DNA of 64,000 nucleotides from DATEPR01 sp036491115 (GCA_036491115.1 DASXCQ010000029.1:11583-75582), one strand, 5' to 3'. Positions 54,911-63,830 are shown, counted from the first letter of the stretch. The notes: generated by a model from the sequence alone, not told the origin. A program made the numbers and translations.

Positions 54911-55356
54911 CACTCCCTGCCGGATTCCGGTTCGAGTCGAACCTGCTGGTCAACGAGGGCCCGATGGACGTGGCCGTCGGCCTGTTCACCAACTCGCACG
55001 CACCCGCGCTGTGGTCCCGCCAGGTGCTCACCGGCGGCAGGCTGCGCGCGGTCGCCGTCGTCCCACCGGTCACCGGCACCGGCCCGGAACAGTTCCAGTC
55101 CGTGCACACCACCGCGGAGCAGGTCGCCGAGCAGCTCGGCATCGGCGCCGTCGAGGTCGCGGTGTGGTGGGCGGACGATGTCGTCGACGGCCCCACGCCG
55201 GCCACCGACTGGCCGGTCACCACGCTGACCGCGGGCGATCTCGCCGTGCTGCTCACCGACGCCACCGTCGACGCGGCCACGATGACCGCCGCGCTGGCCG
55301 CCATACCCGGCGACAACCTGCTGATGCTGTCGTCCGGGGCCAGGAGGACGTCGTGA
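54907..55356 (+). CDS. ArgJ remnant: shortened, catalytically dead acetyltransferase-like protein
   Basis: A 149-residue protein in the place of argJ, where about 390-400 residues are expected. Residues 1-95 follow ArgJ (LPAGFRFESN, ALWSRQVLTGGRLRAV, FQSVHTTAEQVAEQLGIGAVEVAV), but the NACTG motif is altered to TGTG. Later, TAGDLAVLLTDATVDAATMTAAL matches the ArgJ beta-chain start after PxMAT, with Gly where the self-cleaving Thr should be; the rest of the beta chain is absent. The frame is intact, overlaps argC (ATGA) and argB (GTGA) by 4 bp and has normal codon use, so it is likely still translated. It cannot be a functional ornithine acetyltransferase. Confidence 0.78.
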   Translation: MTLPAGFRFESNLLVNEGPMDVAVGLFTNSHAPALWSRQVLTGGRLRAVAVVPPVTGTGPEQFQSVHTTAEQVAEQLGIGAVEVAVWWADDVVDGPTPATDWPVTTLTAGDLAVLLTDATVDAATMTAALAAIPGDNLLMLSSGARRTS

Positions 55357-56264
55357 CCGACATCGACATCCTGGACGATGAGCGGGCCGAAGCCGGCCGG
55401 AAGGCGTCCGTGCTGGTCGAGGCCCTGCCCTGGCTGCAGGAGTTCCACGGCGGCATCGTCGTGGTCAAGTACGGCGGCAACGCCATGACCGACGACCAGC
55501 TCAAGCAGGCGTTCGCCCAGGACATGGTGTTCCTGCGGCTGGCCGGCGTGCACCCGGTCGTCGTGCACGGCGGCGGCCCGCAGATCACCGCGATGCTCGC
55601 CCGGCTGGGCATTCCCGGCGAGTTCGCCGGCGGCCTGCGGGTGACGACACCGGAGACCATGGACGTGGTCCGGATGGTGCTGGTCGGGCAGGTCGGTCGC
55701 GAACTCGTCGGCCTGATCAACCAGCACGGCCCGTACGCGGTCGGCATCTCCGGCGAGGACGCCCACCTGCTCACCGCGCAACGCCGGCAGGCCGTGGTGG
55801 ACGGTCAACCGGTGGACATCGGACTGGTCGGCGACGTCGTCGCGGTCAACCCGGACGCCGTGCTGGACATCGTGCGGGCAGGCCGGATCCCCGTGGTGTC
55901 CACCGTGGCCCCGGACGTGGACGGCGTGGTGCACAACGTGAACGCCGACACGGCGGCCGGTGCGCTGGCCATCGCGCTCGGCGCGGCCAAGCTGATCGTG
56001 CTGACCGACGTCGAGGGCCTCTACCTGGACTGGCCGGAGCGGTCCTCGCTGTGCCACGAGATCCGCGCCGGCCGGCTGGCGAGCGTGCTGCCCGGACTGG
56101 CCAGCGGGATGGTGCCGAAGATGGAGGCGTGTCTGCGGGCGGTCACCGGCGGTGTCGCGAAGGCCCACGTGATCGACGGCCGGCTCGAACACTCGGTGCT
56201 GTTGGAAGTCTTCACCTCACGAGGAGTCGGCACGATGGTGCTACCGGACGAGGAGCCGGCATGA
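55353..56264 (+). CDS. argB: Acetylglutamate kinase
   Basis: A 303-residue amino-acid kinase that phosphorylates N-acetylglutamate. IVVVKYGGNAM near residues 32-42 is the ATP-binding strand and GG loop, VVVHGGGPQITAML the acetylglutamate site, INADTAAGALA-like VNADTAAGALAIALG and IVLTDVEGLY the C-terminal ATP site. An N-terminal helix of about 25 residues resembles that of arginine-inhibited enzymes, so feedback inhibition is likely. AGGAGG precedes the GTG, which overlaps the previous stop. Confidence 0.97.
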   Translation: MTDIDILDDERAEAGRKASVLVEALPWLQEFHGGIVVVKYGGNAMTDDQLKQAFAQDMVFLRLAGVHPVVVHGGGPQITAMLARLGIPGEFAGGLRVTTPETMDVVRMVLVGQVGRELVGLINQHGPYAVGISGEDAHLLTAQRRQAVVDGQPVDIGLVGDVVAVNPDAVLDIVRAGRIPVVSTVAPDVDGVVHNVNADTAAGALAIALGAAKLIVLTDVEGLYLDWPERSSLCHEIRAGRLASVLPGLASGMVPKMEACLRAVTGGVAKAHVIDGRLEHSVLLEVFTSRGVGTMVLPDEEPA

Positions 56265-57454
56265 CGATCAATTCCAATGTGGACGGCCAGGCCCGCTGGC
56301 GGTCGGCGTTCATGGACAACTACGGCACGCCGGGACTCACCCTGGTGCGCGGCGACGGCGCCTGGGTGTGGGACGCCGACGGCAACCGCTACCTCGACCT
56401 CGTCGCCGGCATCGCGGTGAACGCGCTGGGCCACGCGCACCCCGCTGTGGTCACCGCCGTCACCGAGCAGATCGGCGTGCTGGGCCACACCTCCAACCTC
56501 TACGTCAACCCGGTCGCCGTCGAACTGGCCGAGGCGCTGCTGGATGTCACCGGGTTCGCCGGCAGCGGCAGGGTCCTGTTCTGCAACTCCGGCGCCGAGG
56601 CGCTGGAGGGTGCGTTCAAGATCAGCAGGCTGACCGGCCGGACCAAGGTGGTCGCCGCCGAGGGTGCCTTCCACGGCCGCACGTTCGGCGCTCTGGCGCT
56701 GACCGGCCAGCAGGCCAAGCGCACCCCGTTCGAACCGCTCACGCCCGGCGTGGCGCATGTGCCGTTCGGCGACGTGGCAGCACTGGCCACCGCCGTCGAC
56801 ACGGGGACGGCGGCGGTGTTCCTGGAGCCGGTGCTCGGTGAGGGCGGTGTCGTCCCGGCCCCCGACGGCTACCTGGCAGCCGCGCGGGACATCACCACGA
56901 AGGCGGGCGCGCTGCTGGTGATCGACGAGGTGCAGACCGGTCTCGGCCGGTTGGGTACCTGGTTCGCCTTCCAGCAGGCCGGCATCACCCCCGACGTCAT
57001 CACCCTGGCCAAGGGCCTGGGCGGCGGCCTGCCGCTGGGCGCGGTGATCGGCATCGGCGCCGCCGGTGACCTGCTCCGGCCGGGCCAGCACGGCACCACG
57101 TTCGGCGGCAACCCGGTGTGCTGCGCCGCGGGCCTGGCCGTACTCCGCACCATCGCCGCCGACCGGCTCGCCGAGCACGCGGCCGCGATCGGCAAGGAGA
57201 TCACCCACGGCATCGAGCAGCTGCACCACCCGCTGGTCAGCGAGGTCCGGGGAATGGGCCTGCTGCTCGGCATCGCACTCCACCGCCCGGTGGCCGCCGG
57301 TGTCGCCTCGGCCGCGCAGGCCGCCGGCTACCTGGTGAACCCGGTGCAGCCGGACGTGGTGCGGCTGGCGCCGCCCCTGGTCGTCGATCACCAGCAGGCC
57401 AAGGACTTCGTCGCCGCGCTGCCGGCGGTCCTCGACGCTGCGGCGGAGGACTGA
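56261..57454 (+). CDS. argD: Acetylornithine aminotransferase
   Basis: A 397-residue class III PLP aminotransferase making N-acetylornithine from the semialdehyde. FCNSGAEALEGAFKISR is the phosphate-binding loop, LVIDEVQTGLGR contains Asp222, and TLAKGLGGGLPLG carries the PLP Lys (about 251). HGTTFGGNPVCCAAGLAVL closes the active site. The ATG overlaps the argB stop (ATGA); AGGAG precedes it. It may also transaminate succinyldiaminopimelate, as ArgD does in other bacteria. Confidence 0.96.
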   Translation: MTINSNVDGQARWRSAFMDNYGTPGLTLVRGDGAWVWDADGNRYLDLVAGIAVNALGHAHPAVVTAVTEQIGVLGHTSNLYVNPVAVELAEALLDVTGFAGSGRVLFCNSGAEALEGAFKISRLTGRTKVVAAEGAFHGRTFGALALTGQQAKRTPFEPLTPGVAHVPFGDVAALATAVDTGTAAVFLEPVLGEGGVVPAPDGYLAAARDITTKAGALLVIDEVQTGLGRLGTWFAFQQAGITPDVITLAKGLGGGLPLGAVIGIGAAGDLLRPGQHGTTFGGNPVCCAAGLAVLRTIAADRLAEHAAAIGKEITHGIEQLHHPLVSEVRGMGLLLGIALHRPVAAGVASAAQAAGYLVNPVQPDVVRLAPPLVVDHQQAKDFVAALPAVLDAAAED

Positions 57455-57457
57455 TCG

Positions 57458-58378
57458 GTGGTTCGGCACTTCCTGCGCGACGACGACCTCACCCCGGACG
57501 AGCAGGTCGAGGTCCTCGACCTGGCCGACCGGCTGAAGGCCGATCCGCTCGGTCGGCAACCGCTGGCCGGCAAGTCGATCGCCGCCATCTTCGAGAAGAA
57601 CTCCACCCGCACCCGGCTGTCCTTCGACGTCGGCATCCACCAGCTCGGCGGCCATGCCGTGATCGTGGACGGCCGCACGATGCAGCTGGGCAGGGAGGAG
57701 ACCATCGAGGACACCTCCCGCGTGCTGTCCCGGTACGTGCACGCGGTGGTGTGGCGGACGTTCGCGCAGGCCAGGATCGTCGCGATGGCATCGGTGTCGG
57801 CCATCCCGGTGGTCAACGCGCTGACCGACGAGTTCCACCCGTGCCAGGTGCTCGCCGACCTGCAGACCATCCGGGAACGGCTGGGCAGGCTGGCCGGCGT
57901 CACGGTCACCTACCTCGGCGACGGCGCCAACAACATGGCCCACTCCATGCTGGTCGGCGGCACCACCGCCGGCATGCACGTGCGGATCGGTGCCCCGGCG
58001 GGCTTCCAGCCACACCCCGACGTGCTGCTGGACGCCAAGCGGTGCGGCGAGCGGACCGGCGGCAGCGTGTCCGTGGTGGACAGCGCACACGCCGCGGTCG
58101 ACGGCTCCGACGTGCTGATCACCGATGCGTGGACGTCGATGGGCCAGGAGACCGACGGCAAGGACCGGGTCAGCCCGTTCCGGCCGCTTCAGGTCAACGC
58201 CGAACTGCTGGCCAGGGCCGCGCCCGGCGCGATCGTGCTGCACTGCCTGCCCGCCCACCGCGGCATGGAGATCACCGACGAGGTGCTCGACGGCCCGGCC
58301 AGCGCGGTGTGGGACGAGGCGGAGAACCGGCTGCACGCCCAGAAGGCGCTGCTCGTCTGGCTCCTGGAGCGGGCATGA
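57458..58378 (+). CDS. argF: Ornithine carbamoyltransferase
   Basis: A 306-residue anabolic OTC. The carbamoyl-phosphate site is NSTRTRLSF (49-56); the HPCQVLADLQTI motif contacts both substrates; VTYLGDGANNMAHSM is the ornithine-domain strand; and the terminal VLHCLPAHRGMEITDEV carries the Cys that binds ornithine. Length and motifs are standard. GTG start 3 bp after argD; its stop overlaps argR (ATGA). Confidence 0.97.
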   Translation: MVRHFLRDDDLTPDEQVEVLDLADRLKADPLGRQPLAGKSIAAIFEKNSTRTRLSFDVGIHQLGGHAVIVDGRTMQLGREETIEDTSRVLSRYVHAVVWRTFAQARIVAMASVSAIPVVNALTDEFHPCQVLADLQTIRERLGRLAGVTVTYLGDGANNMAHSMLVGGTTAGMHVRIGAPAGFQPHPDVLLDAKRCGERTGGSVSVVDSAHAAVDGSDVLITDAWTSMGQETDGKDRVSPFRPLQVNAELLARAAPGAIVLHCLPAHRGMEITDEVLDGPASAVWDEAENRLHAQKALLVWLLERA

Positions 58379-58905
58379 CCACCACGTCCGCTGCCGCCAC
58401 TCGGGTGGCCCGCCAGGCCAGGATCGTCGAACTCGTCTCGTCGATGGCCATCCGCAGCCAGACCGAACTGGCCAAGCTGCTGGCCGCCGAGAGCGTCGAC
58501 GTCACCCAGGCCACGCTGTCCCGCGACCTGGACGAACTGGGCGCGGTGAAGCTGCGCGGCGCCGACGGTGGCGCACCCGTCTACGTCATCCCCGAGGACG
58601 GCAGCCCGGTCCGCGGGGTGCAGGGCGGCACGTCCCGGTTGGCCAGGCTGCTCGGCGAACTGCTGGTGTCCGCGGACAGCTCGGCCAACCTGATGGTGCT
58701 GCGAACACCGCCCGGTGCCGCGCAGTTCCTGGCCAGCGCGATCGACCGGGCAGCCCTGCACGAGGTCGTCGGCACCATCGCCGGCGACGACACGGTGATG
58801 GTGATCGCCCGCGAGCCGCTGACCGGCCGCGAACTCGCCACCCGGTTCACGACCATGGCCGGACGGCCCGATACACGCAGTGAGAAGCAAGGAGAACAGG
58901 AATGA
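58375..58905 (+). CDS. argR: Arginine repressor
   Basis: A 176-residue ArgR. The N-terminal winged helix-turn-helix covers about 12-75 with SQTELAKLLAAESVDVTQATLSRDLDELG; the C-terminal arginine-binding hexamer domain includes ASAIDRAALHEVVGTIAGDDTVMVI with the acidic GTIAGDDT motif. It would bind the ARG box upstream of argC when arginine is plentiful and so controls its own operon. It overlaps argF and argG by 4 bp each. The C-terminal tail of about 15 residues is longer than in E. coli. Confidence 0.96.
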   Translation: MTTTSAAATRVARQARIVELVSSMAIRSQTELAKLLAAESVDVTQATLSRDLDELGAVKLRGADGGAPVYVIPEDGSPVRGVQGGTSRLARLLGELLVSADSSANLMVLRTPPGAAQFLASAIDRAALHEVVGTIAGDDTVMVIAREPLTGRELATRFTTMAGRPDTRSEKQGEQE

Positions 58906-60095
58906 CCGAGCGGGTTGTGCTCGCCTACTCCGGTGGACTGGACACCTCGGTGGCCATCGGCTGGATCGCCCAGGAGACCGGCGCCGAGGTGGTCGCCGTG
59001 GCCGTCGACGTCGGCCAGGGCGGCGAGGATCTGGACACCATCCGCAAGCGGGCGCTGGCCTGCGGCGCCGTCGAGGCCGTCGTCGCCGACGCCACCGACG
59101 AGTTCGCCGAGCAGTACTGCCTGCCCGCACTGCAGGCCAACGCGCTCTACATGGAGCGCTACCCGCTGGTGTCCGCCCTGTCCCGGCCGCTGATCGTGCG
59201 GCACCTGGTGCGGGCCGCCGCCGAGCACGGCGCCACGTCGGTCGGGCACGGCTGCACCGGCAAGGGCAACGACCAGGTGCGGTTCGAGGTCGGCATCGGT
59301 GCGCTCGCGCCCGATCTCAACGTCATCGCCCCGGTCCGCGACTACGCCTGGACCAGGGAGAAGGCCATCGCATGGGCGGAGGAGCGCAGCCTGCCCATCG
59401 ACGTGAACAAGCGGTCGCCGTACTCGATCGACCAGAACGTGTGGGGCCGGGCCGTGGAGACCGGCTTCCTCGAGGACATCTGGAACGCCCCCATCGAGGA
59501 CGTCTACTCCTACACGTCCGATCCCGCGCAGCAGCGTGACCCGGACGAACTGGTGATCACCTTCGACCAGGGCGTGCCGGTCGCCATCGACGGCGAGACC
59601 GTGACCGTGCTGCAGGCGATCACCGAACTCAACCGCAGGGCGGGCGCGCAGGGCGTCGGCAGGCTGGACATGGTCGAGGACCGGCTGATCGGCATCAAGA
59701 GCCGGGAGATCTACGAGGCGCCCGGCGCGATCGCGCTGATCACCGCGCACCAGGAACTGGAGAACGTCACCCTGGAACGCGATCTCGCCCGGTTCAAGCG
59801 GACCGTCGAGCAGCGCTGGGGCGAACTGGTCTACGACGGCCTCTGGTACTCGCCGCTGAAGGACGCGCTGGACACGTTCGTCGCGACCAGCCAGCAGCAC
59901 GTCTCCGGCGACATCCGGCTGACCCTGCACGCCGGCCGCGCCGTCGTCACCGGCAGGCGCAGCGAGCAGGCGCTGTACGACTTCAACCTGGCCACCTACG
60001 ACTCGGGCGACACGTTCGACCAGTCCCTGGCCAAGGGCTTCGTGCAGCTGTGGGGCCTGCCCAGCAGGATCGCGGCCCGGCGCGACGCGCAGTGA
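58902..60095 (+). CDS. argG: Argininosuccinate synthase
   Basis: A 397-residue enzyme joining citrulline and aspartate with ATP. The N-terminal PP-loop is LAYSGGLDTSVAIGW (about 7-21). The GHGCTGKGNDQVRFE segment (about 115-129) binds ATP and aspartate; PYSIDQNVWGRAVE and SREIYEAPGA are citrulline-site and family signatures. All are intact. AGGAG stands 5 nt before the ATG, which overlaps the argR stop. The gene continues into argH with a 4-bp overlap. Confidence 0.97.
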   Translation: MTERVVLAYSGGLDTSVAIGWIAQETGAEVVAVAVDVGQGGEDLDTIRKRALACGAVEAVVADATDEFAEQYCLPALQANALYMERYPLVSALSRPLIVRHLVRAAAEHGATSVGHGCTGKGNDQVRFEVGIGALAPDLNVIAPVRDYAWTREKAIAWAEERSLPIDVNKRSPYSIDQNVWGRAVETGFLEDIWNAPIEDVYSYTSDPAQQRDPDELVITFDQGVPVAIDGETVTVLQAITELNRRAGAQGVGRLDMVEDRLIGIKSREIYEAPGAIALITAHQELENVTLERDLARFKRTVEQRWGELVYDGLWYSPLKDALDTFVATSQQHVSGDIRLTLHAGRAVVTGRRSEQALYDFNLATYDSGDTFDQSLAKGFVQLWGLPSRIAARRDAQ

Positions 60096-61519
60096 CCACC
60101 GACCGGCCGGTCGCCCTGTGGGGCGGCCGGTTCGCCGCCGGACCCGCGGACGCCATGGCGGCACTGTCGGTGTCCACCCGGTTCGACTGGCGGCTGGCCC
60201 GGTACGACATCGCCGGGTCCAAGGCCCATGCGCGGGCCCTGCACCGCGCCGGCCTGCTCACCGACACCGACCTGGACGGCATGCTGGCCGCGCTGGATGC
60301 CCTGGACGCCGACGTGGTGTCCGGGGCGTTCACGCCGTCCGCCGACGACGAGGACGTGCACACCGCACTGGAACGCGGCCTGCTGGAACGGGCAGGCGTG
60401 GAGTTGGGCGGGCGGCTGCGCGCTGGCCGGTCCCGCAACGACCAGATCGCCACCCTGTTCCGGATGTGGCTGCGCGACGCGGCCCGGCGGGTCGCCGCCG
60501 GCACGCTCGACCTCGTCGACGCTCTCGTCGGCCACGCGCACGCCCACCCGGACGCGGTCCTGCCCGGCCGTACTCACCTGCAGCACGCCCAACCGGTGCT
60601 GCTGGCCCACCACCTGCTGGCCCACGCCCAGGCCCTGGTGCGTGACGTGTCCCGGCTGGTCGACTGGGACAACCGGACCGCGCTGTCCCCGTACGGCGCG
60701 GGCGCGCTCGCCGGCTCGTCCCTGGGCCTGGACCCGGTCGCGGTGGCGCACGAGCTGGGGTTCGACGGCCCCGTGGAGAACTCGATCGACGGCACGGCGG
60801 CCCGCGACTTCGCCGCCGAGGCCGCGTTCGCGCTCGCCATGCTCGGCATCGACCTGTCCAGGATCGCCGAGGAAGTGATCATCTGGACCACCGCGGAGTT
60901 CCACTACGCCGTGCTGGACGACGCCTGGGCCACCGGCAGTTCGATCATGCCGCAGAAGAAGAACCCGGACGTCGCGGAGCTCACCAGAGGCAAGTCCGGC
61001 CGGCTGATCGGCAACCTCACCGGCCTGCTGGCCACCCTCAAGGCCCAGCCGCTGGCCTACAACCGGGACCTGCAGGAGGACAAGGAACCGCTGTTCGACT
61101 CCGTCGAGCAACTGGAGGTCCTGCTGCCCGCGTTCACCGGCATGATCGCGACCCTGACGTTCGACACCGACCGGATGGCCGCCCTCGCACCCGCCGGTTT
61201 CACCCTGGCCACCGACATCGCCGAATGGCTGGTCAAACAGGGCGTGCCGTTCCGGGTGGCGCACGAGGCGGCGGGCGAGTGCGTGCGGATCGCCGAAGCC
61301 CGCGGTGTCGGCCTGGACGACCTCACCGACGCCGAACTCGCCGGTGTGACGCCGGAACTGACACCCGAGGTGCGTACGGTGCTCACCGTGCGCGGATCGA
61401 TCTCGTCCCGGGACGGCTACAACGGCACGGCGCCGCAGAGCGTCGCCGACCAGTTGTCCCGGGTCGTCGCCAGGGTCGGGCACGCCAGGGAGTGGGCCGA
61501 CACCACCCCTGGCGCATGA
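60092..61519 (+). CDS. argH: Argininosuccinate lyase
   Basis: A 475-residue fumarase/aspartase-superfamily lyase forming arginine and fumarate. LWGGRFAAGPADAM at the start, RAGRSRNDQIATL (near 112), HLQHAQPVLLAHHLLAHA with the catalytic His (near 165) and the signature GSSIMPQKKNPDVAEL (near 287) with the catalytic Ser loop are all present. The C-terminal helical domain ends the protein. GTG start overlapping argG. The next gene starts inside its stop region, so mpg is likely co-transcribed. Confidence 0.97.
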   Translation: MTTDRPVALWGGRFAAGPADAMAALSVSTRFDWRLARYDIAGSKAHARALHRAGLLTDTDLDGMLAALDALDADVVSGAFTPSADDEDVHTALERGLLERAGVELGGRLRAGRSRNDQIATLFRMWLRDAARRVAAGTLDLVDALVGHAHAHPDAVLPGRTHLQHAQPVLLAHHLLAHAQALVRDVSRLVDWDNRTALSPYGAGALAGSSLGLDPVAVAHELGFDGPVENSIDGTAARDFAAEAAFALAMLGIDLSRIAEEVIIWTTAEFHYAVLDDAWATGSSIMPQKKNPDVAELTRGKSGRLIGNLTGLLATLKAQPLAYNRDLQEDKEPLFDSVEQLEVLLPAFTGMIATLTFDTDRMAALAPAGFTLATDIAEWLVKQGVPFRVAHEAAGECVRIAEARGVGLDDLTDAELAGVTPELTPEVRTVLTVRGSISSRDGYNGTAPQSVADQLSRVVARVGHAREWADTTPGA

Positions 61520-62139
61520 CCCGCCAACTCACCAGGGCCGAGCTCGCCGACGATCCGCTGAAGGTCGCCCGGCTGCTGCTGGGCTGCGTCCTGTCGTCCG
61601 ACGTCGGCGGCGAGTCGGTCTCGGTGCGGCTGGTGGAAACCGAGGCGTACCGGGGTTTCGACGATCCCGCCGCGCACACGTACCGCGGCCGCACGGATCG
61701 CAACGCCGTGATGTTCGGTCCCGCCGGTCACCTGTATGTGTACTTCGTCTACGGCATGCACTTCTGCGCCAACGTCGTCGCCATGACCGACGGCGTGCCC
61801 GGCGCCGTCCTGCTGCGCGCCGGCGAGGTGGTCGACGGCGTCGTGGCCGCCCACGAACGCAGGCCGGCCGCCCGCAACGACGCCGAACTGGCCAGGGGAC
61901 CGGCCAAGCTCACCGGCGTCCTCGGCCTGGAGCGCGGCCACAACGGCATCGACCTGACCGACCCGGAGTCACCGATCCGGCTGTACGCGGGCGAACCCGT
62001 CGCCGACGAGTCCGTCCGCACCGGACCAAGGGTCGGCGTCGCCACCGCGATGGAGGTGCCGTGGCGCTGGTGGGTCGACGGCTCGCCCGCGGTCAGCACC
62101 TACCGCCGGGGTGGCCGCCGCCGGATCGTCGTCCGGTAG
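61516..62139 (+). CDS. 3-methyladenine DNA glycosylase (AAG/MPG type)
   Basis: A 207-residue monofunctional glycosylase of the alkyladenine family that excises alkylated purines. LLGCVL, then RLVETEAYRGFDDPAAH with the catalytic Glu (near 44), followed by GPAGHLYVYFVYGMHFCANVV with the intercalating Tyr region, LLRAGEVV and ARGPAKLTGVLGL are the family motifs. It overlaps argH by 4 bp, so a repair gene is coupled to the arginine operon, an arrangement also typical near tyrS in mycobacteria. Confidence 0.93.
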   Translation: MTRQLTRAELADDPLKVARLLLGCVLSSDVGGESVSVRLVETEAYRGFDDPAAHTYRGRTDRNAVMFGPAGHLYVYFVYGMHFCANVVAMTDGVPGAVLLRAGEVVDGVVAAHERRPAARNDAELARGPAKLTGVLGLERGHNGIDLTDPESPIRLYAGEPVADESVRTGPRVGVATAMEVPWRWWVDGSPAVSTYRRGGRRRIVVR

Positions 62140-62175
62140 CAGTCGTCCGGTGGAAAAGGCGTGGTCGGCGTCAGG

Positions 62176-62188
62176 GAGAATGCTTGTC
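62176..62188 (+). promoter_or_regulatory. Putative -10 box for tyrS
   Basis: GAGAAT (62176-62181) lies 7 nt before the GTG at 62189. The first base departs from consensus, so support is moderate; an alternative start ATG at 62180 overlaps the box. Confidence 0.35.
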
Positions 62189-63460
62189 GTGAGTGAGCAC
62201 ATCCTCGACGAACTGACCTGGCGCGGCCTGATCGCGCAGTCCACCGACCTCGACGCGCTGCGCAAGGATCTCGACGCCGGCCCACTCACCCTCTATGTCG
62301 GATTCGACCCGACCGCCCCCAGCCTGCACCTGGGCCACCTGGTGCAGATCCTCACCCTCCGCCGGTTCCAGCGGGCCGGCCACCGCCCGCTCGGCCTGGT
62401 CGGCGGCGCCACCGGCCTGATCGGCGACCCCCGCCCGACCGCCGAGCGCACCCTCAACGACCCGGAGGTCGTCGCCGGCTGGGTGGACCGGATCCGGCGG
62501 CAGATCGAACCGATGCTCGACTTCACCGGCCCACAGGCCGCGATCATGGTGAACAACCTGGACTGGACGGCCGAACTGTCCGCCATCGACTTCCTGCGTG
62601 ACATCGGCAAGCACTTCCGGGTGAACCGGCTGCTGGCCAAGGAGGCGATCAGCGCCCGGCTGAACTCCGAGTCCGGCATCAGCTTCACCGAGTTCAGCTA
62701 CCAGTTGCTACAGGCCAACGACTTCCTCGAACTACACCGCCGGTACGGCTGCATACTGCAGACCGGCGGCAGCGACCAGTGGGGCAACCTCACCTCCGGC
62801 GTCGACCTGATCCACCGGGTCCTCGGCAAGTCGGTGCACGCCGTGGCCACACCACTGATGACCAAGGCCGACGGCACCAAGTTCGGCAAGACCGAGGGCG
62901 GCTCCATCTGGCTGGATCCGGAGCTGACCAGCCCGTACGCGTTCTTCCAGTTCTGGCTGAACACCGACGACCGGGACGTCGTCGGCTACGTGAAGCTGCT
63001 CACCGAACTGACCCGCGACGAGGTCGACGACCTGGCCGACCGCACCGCCGACCAGCCGGCCGCCCGAGCCGCCCAACGCGCGCTGGCAGAACACGTCACC
63101 CGCCTGGTGCACGGCGACGACGAGCTCCGGCGGGTGATCGCGGCCAGCCAGGCCCTGTTCGGCAGGGGCGAACTGCGTGAGCTGAGCGCCGCCACCCTGG
63201 CCGCCGTCATGGCCGAGGCCCCGACCGGCGAGGCCCGGCTGGGCGAGGGCGCCACGATCATCGACCTGCTGGTGTCCAGCGGACTGGTGGACAGCAGGAG
63301 CGCCGGGCGCCGCACGGTGAAAGAAGGTGGCGCCTACGTGAACAACCAGAAGGTGACCGACGAGGACTGGCAGCCCACCGCCGCCGACCTGCTGGAAGGC
63401 GGTTGGCTGGTGCTGCGGCGTGGCAAGCGTCACACTGCGGGCGTCAGGCTGGTGGGATAG
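62189..63460 (+). CDS. tyrS: Tyrosyl-tRNA synthetase
   Basis: A 423-residue class I synthetase. YVGFDPTAPSLHLGHLVQ contains the HIGH-type HLGH (47-50); GGATGLIGDP and LLQANDFLELHRRYGCILQTGGSDQWGN give the tyrosine site; the KMSKS-type loop reads GTKFGKTEGG. The C-terminal S4 domain (about 355-423) has RRTVKEGGAYVNNQKV. Family N-termini begin SEHILDEL, matching the GTG at 62189. No T-box is seen upstream. The gene is followed by the rRNA operon promoter region. Confidence 0.97.
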   Translation: MSEHILDELTWRGLIAQSTDLDALRKDLDAGPLTLYVGFDPTAPSLHLGHLVQILTLRRFQRAGHRPLGLVGGATGLIGDPRPTAERTLNDPEVVAGWVDRIRRQIEPMLDFTGPQAAIMVNNLDWTAELSAIDFLRDIGKHFRVNRLLAKEAISARLNSESGISFTEFSYQLLQANDFLELHRRYGCILQTGGSDQWGNLTSGVDLIHRVLGKSVHAVATPLMTKADGTKFGKTEGGSIWLDPELTSPYAFFQFWLNTDDRDVVGYVKLLTELTRDEVDDLADRTADQPAARAAQRALAEHVTRLVHGDDELRRVIAASQALFGRGELRELSAATLAAVMAEAPTGEARLGEGATIIDLLVSSGLVDSRSAGRRTVKEGGAYVNNQKVTDEDWQPTAADLLEGGWLVLRRGKRHTAGVRLVG

Positions 63461-63471
63461 CTTGGGTCACA

Positions 63472-63486
63472 ACCCCGACACGGGGT
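63472..63486 (+). terminator. Short hairpin after tyrS, weak terminator candidate
   Basis: ACCCCG (63472-63477) and CGGGGT (63481-63486) with a 3-nt loop lie 11 bp after the tyrS stop. The stem is only 6 bp without a T-run, so termination here is uncertain. Confidence 0.3.
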
Positions 63487-63532
63487 GGCTGACCTGCGGT
63501 GACGCCACGTATCGGGGTAGCTGGGGCGCGAT

Positions 63533-63561
63533 TTGACTTCCCGTTCCCGGCCGCGTAACTT
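63533..63561 (+). promoter_or_regulatory. rRNA operon promoter
   Basis: TTGACT (63533-63538) and TAACTT (63556-63561) have a 17-bp spacer, the best consensus promoter in the window. TAGAGT at 63655-63660 may be the -10 of a second promoter. The leader from here to 16S is about 360 nt. Confidence 0.75.
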
Positions 63562-63800
63562 TGTCTCTGCCAGCGCGGAACGGCCTCGGAAACCGAAAGG
63601 CTCCTAAGACCACGCGCGGCACCAGGGTCACGAACCAAGCTCCTGCTTCGGTGGTAGAGTGGGTGACTCGACGAGCGAAGCCCGCCAGTGGGAAGCCCTT
63701 GAGGCTGAACGGCAGCGGCCACTGCTCATCACGCTTGAGAACGAGATAGGTAGTAACGCCCCGCGCTCATGCTGCTTGGTTGTGGTGTGTGGTGGTGTGC

Positions 63801-63830
63801 GTGTGTTCTTTGAGAACTCAACAGTGTGCC
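63801..63830 (+). promoter_or_regulatory. boxA-type antitermination element in the rRNA leader
   Basis: GTTCTTTGAGAACTCAACAG (63805-63824) matches the boxA-containing leader motif of actinobacterial rRNA operons, where the Nus factors assemble. The remaining leader (63562-63800 and 63831-63929) holds no gene and probably forms the 5' half of the RNase III processing stem. Confidence 0.75.

Noticed and set aside
50774..54913. A 1379-codon antisense frame across pheS, pheT and argC
   Set aside because: Composition is that of a GC-rich mirror frame and it covers three genes with clear family motifs.
54907..55356. Frameshift or sequencing error as the cause of the short argJ
   Set aside because: argB begins 4 bp before the relic stops, so the missing 240 or so codons are not present in any frame; the loss is by deletion.
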